Below, piece by piece: positions 1-4,806 of a DNA stretch of 12,373 bases. A program made the position numbers and the translations under genes. The notes beneath the pieces were generated by a model that worked only from the letters and a program-made list of their open reading frames with translations, was not told the DNA's origin and did no database searches. Numbering within the stretch: position 1 is the first letter of the stretch; each line of letters opens with the position of its first letter. This stretch comes from UBA668 sp039796575 (GTDB lineage Bacteria > Actinomycetota > Acidimicrobiia > Acidimicrobiales > Ilumatobacteraceae), in the NCBI GenBank assembly GCA_039796575.1, contig JBDKJP010000076.1:1-12373 (forward strand). The letters are read 5' to 3'.

Positions 1-31
1 TCACCTTCATCGAAATCACCTTCCGGCCCAT
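1..31 (-). CDS. Putative transposase, N-terminal fragment running off the left edge
   Basis: On the minus strand an ATG at 31 opens a frame reading MGRKVISMKV before the window ends, so only ten codons are visible. The short peptide resembles, from memory, the beginnings of IS481-like transposases of actinobacteria. Its position just inside a pair of end-like repeats (63-86 and 89-114) is what makes a transposase likely. There is no strong ribosome binding site upstream of the ATG. Ten residues cannot identify a family, so this is inference from context. The frame could also be spurious. Confidence 0.4.
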   Translation of the reverse strand, partial: MGRKVISMKV

Positions 32-62
32 GGTCGATCACTCGACCACGAACACCCTCAGG

Positions 63-86
63 TGTCACCCATGCTCCGCGACATCA
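63..86. repeat. End-like direct repeat, copy 1
   Basis: This copy starts TGTCACCCATGCT, which is identical to the first 13 bases of the copy at 89-112. Overall 19 of 24 positions match. It is the inner copy relative to the putative insertion-sequence end at 114 and may be a subterminal transposase-binding repeat. Confidence 0.7.
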
Positions 87-88
87 AC

Positions 89-112
89 TGTCACCCATGC
101 TGCGAGATCGCA
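89..112. repeat. End-like direct repeat, copy 2
   Basis: Second copy of the repeat at 63-86, in the same orientation and offset by 26 bp. It extends two bases further, to 114, if that is the outer terminus of the insertion sequence. The copies differ at five positions, so they are old or functionally tuned, not a recent duplication. Confidence 0.7.
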
Positions 113-188
113 CACCGGGAAATCCTCGGAAACGGCGCGACGAGAACGGGGTTTGCCGATCGGCCGAAGTGCGCGTGCCCAGTGTGGT

Positions 189-1109
189 GTGCGACACGAA
201 CAGCAACTGATCGAACTCGCGGCGAGCCGCCATCACCTGCTGACCACCGCGATGGTGCGACAGGCCGGCATCACCGAGGCGCAATGGGAGCGGCTTCGCC
301 GGGACGACATCTGGATCCCCCTGACCTCCGGCGTGTGGCACCACGCCGCGACACCTCGCACGTGGGAGATGGAGGTGCATGCCGGGGCGATGTGGCTCGG
401 CCGTGACGCTGCGCTGTACGGCGGGGCGGCGCTGCGGTGGTCGGGTGTCGAGAGGAACGAAGGTGCCCGAGCCAGCTTCCTCACCCCCCGGGGACGTCGG
501 CACCTCCCGCCGTGGCTCGAGCTGCACACCACCACCCGGTGGGACCCACGCGACCTCGTCAACCGGCACGGGGTCCGGACGTGCAACGCGACGAGAGCCA
601 TCATCGATCTCGCATCGACCGCCTCTCCTCGCTCGGTGGAGTCGGCGATCGACCATTCGATCCGCCGCAGGCTGACATCGGTACCGACGCTCACCGCCCG
701 GCTGGCCGAGCTCAGCGGGTCGGGACGTGCCGGTACCCGCCTCGTGCAGACGCTGCTCCTCGATTCCGGTGGCGAGTCGTTCCTGGAGCGCGAGTTCCTC
801 CGCCTCCTCCGTCGCCACGGGCTCCCGAGGCCGGCCGCGCAGATCACCTACCGACGCGACGGCGTTCGGGCCATCCGTGTCGACTTCGAGTACGTCGACC
901 TCGATCTCGTGATCGAGGTGTCGGGCAAGCGCGGGCATTCGAGCGATCGCGATCGGGCCAAGGACAACCGGCGTCGCAACGAGCTGGTCCGTCGCGGCAA
1001 GACCGTGGTGGAGTTCACGACCGGTCAGGTGCTCGACGACCCCGTGTACGTCATCTCCACCCTCCGCGACCAGCTTCCTGTCGCGGGATCTCCGAGGAAT
1101 TCCCGGTAG
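189..1109 (+). CDS. DUF559 / AbiEi-antitoxin-like protein with PD-(D/E)XK nuclease-like C-terminus
   Basis: With the GTG at 189 as start the protein has 306 residues. The N-terminal part (about 1-60) resembles the winged-helix domain of AbiEi-type antitoxins, with a stretch reading LLTTAMVRQAGITEAQWERL. The C-terminal part (about 195-290) resembles DUF559, a Vsr-like nuclease fold. Seen there are E196 (GGESFLE), D232 (IRVDFEY), E243 and K247 (VIEVSGK), and a following RGH, which match the expected acidic and lysine positions. The frame is open from position 30, but its first 53 codons cross the repeats at 63-112, so the upstream start is unlikely. No clear ribosome binding site supports the GTG. 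No toxin partner lies beside it, so it is an orphan here. Such proteins are common singletons in actinobacterial genomes and their function is not established. Its position next to a probable insertion-sequence end suggests an accessory insertion. Confidence 0.7.
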   Translation: MRHEQQLIELAASRHHLLTTAMVRQAGITEAQWERLRRDDIWIPLTSGVWHHAATPRTWEMEVHAGAMWLGRDAALYGGAALRWSGVERNEGARASFLTPRGRRHLPPWLELHTTTRWDPRDLVNRHGVRTCNATRAIIDLASTASPRSVESAIDHSIRRRLTSVPTLTARLAELSGSGRAGTRLVQTLLLDSGGESFLEREFLRLLRRHGLPRPAAQITYRRDGVRAIRVDFEYVDLDLVIEVSGKRGHSSDRDRAKDNRRRNELVRRGKTVVEFTTGQVLDDPVYVISTLRDQLPVAGSPRNSR

Positions 1110-1142
1110 CGGCATGACAAGAACGATGGGGGTGGGGACCTG

Positions 1143-1160
1143 ACCCGGGCGGACCCGGGT
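1143..1160 (+). terminator. Small GC hairpin between the DUF559 gene and the sigma-factor gene
   Basis: ACCCGG at 1143-1148 pairs with CCGGGT at 1155-1160 around a six-base loop. There is no T tract. It could end transcription of the upstream gene, or merely be structure in GC-rich sequence ahead of the sigma-factor promoter. Confidence 0.25.
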
Positions 1161-1188
1161 GCGGGGTTCCGGGTCGGGGGTCTGCGGG

Positions 1189-1194
1189 TAGGGT
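1189..1194 (+). promoter_or_regulatory. Minus-10 box TAGGGT for the sigma-factor gene, leaderless
   Basis: TAGGGT ends seven bases before the ATG at 1202. That is the spacing of a minus-10 hexamer to a transcription start on the A of the start codon. It matches the same arrangement at other gene heads in this window. No minus-35 element can be recognised. Confidence 0.5.
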
Positions 1195-1201
1195 GCCGGG
1201 G

Positions 1202-1795
1202 ATGGCAGATCGGGCCACCTTCACGCAGGACGCGATGCAGCACGCGGGGCAGTTGTACTCCGCGGCCATGCGCATGACCCGCAACCGGTCGGACGCCGAG
1301 GACCTCGTGCAGGAGACGTACCTGCGCGCGTACCGCGGGTTCCACGGCTTCGAGGAGGGCACCAACCTGCGGGCGTGGCTGTTCCGCATCCTCACCAACA
1401 CCTACATCAACAGCTACCGGTCGAAGCAGCGCCGGGTGCAGGAGACCGAGCTCAACGACGTCGAGGACCTGTACCTGTACCGCCGCATCTCGAACGTCGA
1501 CCAGGCCAGCCGCAGCGCCGAGGACACGTTGTTCGACCTCTTCACCGACGACGAGGTGAAGGCCGCGCTCGAGGACCTGCCCGAGAACTTCCGCCTGCCG
1601 GTGCTGCTGGCCGACGTGGAGGAGTTCTCGTACAAGGAGATCGCCGAGATGCTCGACATCCCCATCGGCACCGTGATGTCACGGCTCCACCGGGGAAGAA
1701 AAGCAATGCAACGTGCGTTGGCCGACTACGCAACCAACCGGGGCATCCTCACTCGTACCCCGGCCTCCTCCTCGGAAGACCCTGCTGATGGCTGA
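1202..1795 (+). CDS. sigR: RNA polymerase sigma factor, SigR/SigH-type ECF (oxidative stress)
   Basis: This 197-residue sigma-70 family protein directs RNA polymerase to stress promoters. Sigma region 2 spans about residues 8-75 and contains SAAMRMTRNRSDAEDLVQET and TNLRAWLFRILTNTYINSYR, which are hallmark stretches of the Streptomyces SigR / mycobacterial SigH group. Region 4 spans about 115-172, with a helix-turn-helix around SYKEIAEMLDIPIGTVMSRL. Length is normal for the group. The ATG at 1202 was chosen over an in-frame GTG at 1193 because a TAGGGT box sits seven bases before it. The stop overlaps the downstream anti-sigma start by eight bases, consistent with translational coupling of sigma and its inhibitor. 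In the known family the partner is a zinc anti-sigma factor that releases sigma upon thiol oxidation, with targets in thioredoxin and thiol homeostasis. A classical SigR autoregulatory promoter was not found. Confidence 0.92.
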   Translation: MADRATFTQDAMQHAGQLYSAAMRMTRNRSDAEDLVQETYLRAYRGFHGFEEGTNLRAWLFRILTNTYINSYRSKQRRVQETELNDVEDLYLYRRISNVDQASRSAEDTLFDLFTDDEVKAALEDLPENFRLPVLLADVEEFSYKEIAEMLDIPIGTVMSRLHRGRKAMQRALADYATNRGILTRTPASSSEDPADG

Positions 1796-2039
1796 CTGCA
1801 ACGAGACATTGCGAGAGCTCGAGGCGTTCCTCGACGGCGAGCTCCCCCGCGACGTGCACGACTCGGTCCACACCCACCTCGAGGGGTGCATGGACTGCCT
1901 CCAGGCCTTCGACTTCCACGCCGAGCTGCGCACCGTGGTGCGCGAGAAGTGCCGCAACGACGAGATCCCGCCCGGCCTGCTGGCGAAGATCGAGGCGTGC
2001 TTCGGCGAGGACTTCGACGGCGACGGCGTCATCGGCTGA
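1788..2039 (+). CDS. rsrA: Zinc-binding redox-sensing anti-sigma factor, RsrA/RshA family
   Basis: This 83-residue protein starts at an ATG overlapping the end of the sigma gene. It carries the ZAS zinc signature: C4, H30, C34 and C37, with HTHLEGCMDC around the last three. The spacings 26, 4 and 3 are the same as those I recall between C11, H37, C41 and C44 of Streptomyces RsrA. By the same offset of seven, C55 corresponds to C62 of RsrA; C71 is an additional cysteine. In the studied family the zinc site holds the reduced protein on sigma, and disulfide formation between zinc-ligand cysteines releases it. The C-terminus is acidic (EDFDGDG). The frame is open further upstream inside the sigma gene, but family length and the conserved N-terminus support this start. 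Assignment as the cognate inhibitor rests on motif and gene overlap. Confidence 0.92.
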   Translation: MADCNETLRELEAFLDGELPRDVHDSVHTHLEGCMDCLQAFDFHAELRTVVREKCRNDEIPPGLLAKIEACFGEDFDGDGVIG

Positions 2040-2083
2040 GCCGCGGATGTGCGCGGATTGGGCGCACCCCCTCTCCGGCTCGC

Positions 2084-2089
2084 TAACCT
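2084..2089 (+). promoter_or_regulatory. Minus-10 box TAACCT for the 47-aa gene and downstream operon, leaderless
   Basis: TAACCT ends six bases before the ATG at 2096, placing the likely transcription start on the start codon. The same hexamer at the same distance precedes the GTG at 7290. No convincing minus-35 element was seen. Confidence 0.6.
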
Positions 2090-2095
2090 GCACGC

Positions 2096-2239
2096 ATGCT
2101 CGCAGTGATCTTCCACTATTGGCTGGGCCTGCTCCTGGCGATCGTCGGCGGCCTCGCCGTCGTCTCGCTCATCGTCGGCTACATCAAGAAGGTCGTCGCG
2201 CCGCAGTACCCCAGCGGTCGCGCCCGCCGCGACGACTGA
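2096..2239 (+). CDS. 47-aa single-pass membrane microprotein
   Basis: A short frame of 47 residues starts at an ATG just downstream of a good TAACCT box. The protein has an aromatic N-terminus (VIFHYWLG), one hydrophobic segment at about residues 10-30 (LGLLLAIVGGLAVVSLIVGY), and a basic, proline-containing tail including KKVVAPQYPSGRARRDD. The charge pattern suggests the tail stays in the cytoplasm. It ends ten bases before the next gene, so it probably heads an operon with the DUF2342 protein and tilS. I do not recognise a named family, although short proteins with a similar tail may occur in related genomes. Codon use is like its neighbours, with G or C at almost all third positions, which supports real coding. 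Function is unknown; a role as a small subunit or regulator of a membrane complex is possible but not shown. Confidence 0.75.
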   Translation: MLAVIFHYWLGLLLAIVGGLAVVSLIVGYIKKVVAPQYPSGRARRDD

Positions 2240-2249
2240 CCGGTCCGGC

Positions 2250-3326
2250 ATGAGCCCGGCGCCGAGCCCCATCGACTGGGACCGCGCCGAACGAGTGGCA
2301 CTGGGCATCGCCGCACGCCGGCGACCGCCCGCAACCGAACCCGGCTTCGACGCGTCCGAGGTGGCGGCGGCGGTGGCGGCCACCGTCCCGGCGGTCGAGG
2401 ATGCCATCGAGGCGGTCACCGGGCTGAGGTCCTCGCTGGGGCGTGCCGAGGTGCAGTTCGTCGATCGGCCGACGTGGATCCGCGCGAACCTCGCCTCGTT
2501 CCGCAACCTGCTCGCGCCGCTGCTCGAGCAGTGGGGTGACAAGGCCGCCGGGTCGCCCACCGCGGCCGGCATCGGGCGCCAGGTCGCGGGCGCCGAAGTG
2601 GGGGCGCTGCTCGGCTGGATGAGCACCCGCGTGCTCGGTCAGTACGACATCCTCGTCGGCCGCGAGCCCGACGACGAGGCCGTGTACCTGGTGGCACCGA
2701 ACCTGGCCGACATCGAGCAGCGGTACGGGTTCGACACGGTGGAGTTCCGCACGTGGGTGCTGCTGCACGAGCTCACCCACCGCGCCCAGTTCACCGGCGT
2801 GCCGTGGATGCGCGAGCACTTCACAGGGCTGGTCGAGCAGAGCCTCGCGTTCGCGAACCCCGACCTCGCCGCGTTCACCGATGCGTTGAAGGCCGCACTG
2901 CGCAACCGTCGCGAGGCCGGCGCACACGTGCGCGACGGTGGCGTGCTGGGACTGCTGGCGGTGCCCGAGCAGCGCGCCGTGATGGGTCAGGTCGGAGGGC
3001 TGATGTCGTTGCTCGAAGGGCACGGCGACATCACGATGACCCGTGCCGCAGGCGACCTCGCGCCGAACGCCGAGCGGTTCGAACGCATCCTGCGCGAGCG
3101 GCGGCGCACCGCGAACCCGCTCAGCCGCACCGTGATGCGGCTGGCCGGCATCGAAGCGAAGCTCAACCAGTACGCGGCGGGCGCGCGGTTCATCGCCGTG
3201 ATCGAGGACGCCGAGGGCGAGCGCGCCGTCGACCGGTGCTGGCGCAGCGCCGAGCACCTGCCGACGCTGGAGGACGTGCGCGTGCCCGCCAACTGGATGG
3301 CGCGCATGGCGGCGCTCGATGGCTGA
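2250..3326 (+). CDS. DUF2342 / Zincin_2 family putative zinc metalloprotease
   Basis: This 358-residue protein has the zincin motif HELTH at 173-177, where H173 and H177 would bind zinc and E174 would act as base. A second conserved stretch, SLLEGHGD at 253-260, may supply a further ligand. GIEAKLNQYAAGARFIAVIE at 300-319 is typical of the DUF2342 family, often named 'coenzyme F420 biosynthesis associated' or 'zinc-dependent metalloprotease'. The substrate and true activity are not established. There is no signal peptide, so it is presumably cytoplasmic. It starts ten bases after the microprotein and overlaps the tilS start by eight bases, so it is translationally coupled to tilS. A DUF2342 gene directly before tilS is a familiar actinobacterial arrangement. 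Confidence 0.85.
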   Translation: MSPAPSPIDWDRAERVALGIAARRRPPATEPGFDASEVAAAVAATVPAVEDAIEAVTGLRSSLGRAEVQFVDRPTWIRANLASFRNLLAPLLEQWGDKAAGSPTAAGIGRQVAGAEVGALLGWMSTRVLGQYDILVGREPDDEAVYLVAPNLADIEQRYGFDTVEFRTWVLLHELTHRAQFTGVPWMREHFTGLVEQSLAFANPDLAAFTDALKAALRNRREAGAHVRDGGVLGLLAVPEQRAVMGQVGGLMSLLEGHGDITMTRAAGDLAPNAERFERILRERRRTANPLSRTVMRLAGIEAKLNQYAAGARFIAVIEDAEGERAVDRCWRSAEHLPTLEDVRVPANWMARMAALDG

Positions 3327-4224
3327 GCCCGGCCCCGTCGCGACGGACGAGCTGCTGGTGCGCTGCACGTTCCCACCGGCCGGCACCGAGGTGACGTGCG
3401 CGGTGTCCGGTGGCGCCGACTCGATGGCACTGCTGGCGCTGGCCGTGGCGGCCGGGTGCCAGGTCACCGCGGTGCACGTCGATCACGGGCTACGGCCTGG
3501 TTCCTACGCCGAGGCCGACGTGGTGCGCGACGCGGCCGAGCGGTTCGGGGCCGAGTTCCGCGCCGTGCGGATCGACGTCGGTGAGGGCCCGAACCTGGAG
3601 GCGCGGGCGCGAGCCGCGCGCTACGCGGCGCTGCCGGCCGACGTGCTCACCGGCCACACGGCCGACGACCAGGCCGAGACCGTGCTGGTGAACCTGCTCC
3701 GCGGCGCGGGCGCGAGCGGGCTCGCGGCGATGCGCCCCGGGCCCCGACGTCCGCTGCTCGCGCTGCGCCGCTCCGACACCGAGGGCCTGTGCGCCACGCT
3801 CGGGCTCGCGGTGGTGCACGACCCGTCGAACGCCGACCCTCGGCACCTGCGCAACCGGGTGCGCCACGAACTGCTCCCCCTGCTCGACGAGCTCGCCCGT
3901 CGCGACCTGGTGCCCGTGCTCACACGGCAGGCCGACATCGCGCGCCACGAGGCCGACCTGCTCGACGCGCTGAGCGACGCGCTCGACCCGACCGACGCCC
4001 GGGCCCTGGCCGCCGCGCCGGTCGCGCTGGCTCGTCGTGCGGTGCGCCGGTGGCTGACCGGCGACCATCCGCCCGACCTGGCCACGGTGGAACGGGTGCT
4101 CGACGTCGCCCGGGGCGCGGCCCTCGCCACCGACGTCGGCGGTGGGCGGCGGGTGAGCCGCCATCAACAGCGACTGCTGCTCCACGACGGCCACCCTTGG
4201 GCGGACGGGGAGCCGAGCGAGTAA
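3319..4224 (+). CDS. tilS: tRNA(Ile)-lysidine synthetase
   Basis: TilS attaches lysine to C34 of the CAU-anticodon isoleucine tRNA using ATP, so that the tRNA reads AUA and is charged with isoleucine. The 301-residue protein shows the PP-loop SGGADS at 30-35, HVDHGLR at 53-59, GHTADDQAET at 112-121, and DPSNADPRHLRNRVRHELLP at 168-187. All are hallmarks of the N-terminal ATP-pyrophosphatase domain. It is shorter than the roughly 430-residue E. coli enzyme and lacks much of the C-terminal extension, as is usual for actinobacterial forms. The ATG overlaps the previous gene's stop in ATGGCTGA. The hpt and ftsH genes that often follow tilS in actinobacteria are absent here. Confidence 0.95.
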   Translation: MAEPGPVATDELLVRCTFPPAGTEVTCAVSGGADSMALLALAVAAGCQVTAVHVDHGLRPGSYAEADVVRDAAERFGAEFRAVRIDVGEGPNLEARARAARYAALPADVLTGHTADDQAETVLVNLLRGAGASGLAAMRPGPRRPLLALRRSDTEGLCATLGLAVVHDPSNADPRHLRNRVRHELLPLLDELARRDLVPVLTRQADIARHEADLLDALSDALDPTDARALAAAPVALARRAVRRWLTGDHPPDLATVERVLDVARGAALATDVGGGRRVSRHQQRLLLHDGHPWADGEPSE

Positions 4225-4227
4225 CCT
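4222..4227 (+). promoter_or_regulatory. Minus-10 box TAACCT for the pseudophosphatase gene
   Basis: TAACCT begins in the tilS stop codon and predicts a transcription start near A4234, giving a leader of about 31 bases before the ATG at 4265. The leader ends with a strong GAGGAGG at 4253-4259. This is the same hexamer used at leaderless starts elsewhere in the window, but here it drives a message with a ribosome binding site. Confidence 0.45.
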
Positions 4228-4252
4228 GAGCGCACATTCACTGCGAGACCGT

Positions 4253-4259
4253 GAGGAGG
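4253..4259 (+). promoter_or_regulatory. Strong Shine-Dalgarno GAGGAGG
   Basis: GAGGAGG lies five bases before the ATG at 4265 and fixes that start. It is the best ribosome binding site in the window, which stands out where most gene heads appear leaderless. Confidence 0.75.
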
Positions 4260-4264
4260 GCTCC

Positions 4265-4774
4265 ATGCCCCCGAGGCTGCGCGGGAAGTGGGCACTCGGC
4301 ATCACGCCGCGCAACTTCACGTGGTTCATGAAAGACAAATTGGCGGTCTGCGAACGACCGGGCGGCTACGGCGAGAACCACCGCCGCGTCCGTCGTCAGG
4401 AAGAGATCATCTGGCTGCGCGAGAACGGCTTCGGCTGCGTGATCAGCATCATTCCCGCGCCCCACAACCTCCACAACTACGAAGAGCTGGGCCTGCCCTA
4501 CCTCCACCGCCCGTTCACCGGCGTCGACGACCTGGGCCTGTGGCTGAAGGCGTTCTACACCGAGCTCCACGGCCTGCTCGAGGGCAGCACCAAGGTGATG
4601 GTGCACAACGAGTCGGTCGACGACCGTGTCATCGGCATCCTCGGCGGCTACATCCGCTGGAGCCGAATGGTCGACGATCCGTCGATGGCCATCAACCTCA
4701 CCGAGCGCATCGCCAAGCGGCAGCTCGACCCGTTCGCGCGTGAGGTCATCCTCATGGCGCACGAACTGCGCTGA
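4265..4774 (+). CDS. Dual-specificity-phosphatase-fold protein with catalytic Cys replaced by Asn (pseudophosphatase)
   Basis: This 169-residue protein follows the layout of dual-specificity protein phosphatases. It has a strand ending CVISIIPAP at 58-66, then YEELGLPYLHRPFTGVDD at 72-89 where the general-acid loop would lie. Next comes a helix, the strand KVMVH, and the P-loop position HNESVDDR at 114-121. The canonical signature is HCx5R; here the histidine (H114) and arginine (R121) are kept but the nucleophile cysteine is N115. The loop also lacks the usual glycine. The codon is AAC (4607-4609), two changes from a cysteine codon, so a single base error cannot explain it. Loss of the cysteine should abolish phosphatase chemistry, as in STYX-type pseudophosphatases, so a binding or scaffold role is inferred. 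The gene has its own promoter and a strong ribosome binding site. Fold assignment is by pattern only; no partner is known. Confidence 0.65.
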   Translation: MPPRLRGKWALGITPRNFTWFMKDKLAVCERPGGYGENHRRVRRQEEIIWLRENGFGCVISIIPAPHNLHNYEELGLPYLHRPFTGVDDLGLWLKAFYTELHGLLEGSTKVMVHNESVDDRVIGILGGYIRWSRMVDDPSMAINLTERIAKRQLDPFAREVILMAHELR

Positions 4775-4777
4775 TCC

Positions 4778-4806
4778 GCGGCTCGCGCCGCCCCGATCAG
4801 GCGGGG
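4778..4806. terminator. Overlapping GC hairpins between convergent genes
   Basis: Two adjacent inverted repeats fill the 22-base gap between convergent stops and enter the minus-strand gene. GCGGC at 4778-4782 pairs with GCCGC at 4787-4791. CCCCG at 4791-4795 pairs with CGGGG at 4802-4806. There is no T tract. It may act as a bidirectional terminator. Confidence 0.35.

Larger units (their letters stand above)
1..114 (-). mobile_element. Probable IS481-like insertion sequence, right end only
   Basis: Two near-identical direct copies of a 24-nt sequence sit 26 bp apart, and a leftward transposase-like start lies at 31. Read on the minus strand from position 114, the sequence begins TGTGCGATCTCGCAGCATGG and continues into GGTGACA. 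That form resembles terminal repeats of IS481-like elements as I remember them. The outer boundary is set at 114 because the minus strand begins with TGTG there, but no target-site duplication can be checked, since the other end is outside the window. The family assignment is tentative; IS21-like ends also carry multiple subterminal repeats. Confidence 0.45.

Noticed and set aside
30..188. Upstream extension of the DUF559/AbiEi-like frame to an ATG at 30
   Set aside because: The extra 53 codons translate the IS-like repeats and give low-complexity residues unlike the family N-terminus; the GTG at 189 fits better.
1096..1100. GGAAT as a SigR-type minus-35 upstream of the sigma gene
   Set aside because: No GTT occurs at the required 18-19 base spacing, and GGAAT is part of the end of the upstream coding region.
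1193..1201. GTG at 1193 as the sigma-factor start
   Set aside because: It overlaps the TAGGGT box and has no good ribosome binding site; the ATG at 1202 matches the leaderless pattern and family length.
2184..3467. Long minus-strand open frame opposite DUF2342 and tilS
   Set aside because: It lies antisense to two genes with clear motifs and has biased Arg/His/Gly composition typical of mirror frames in GC-rich DNA.
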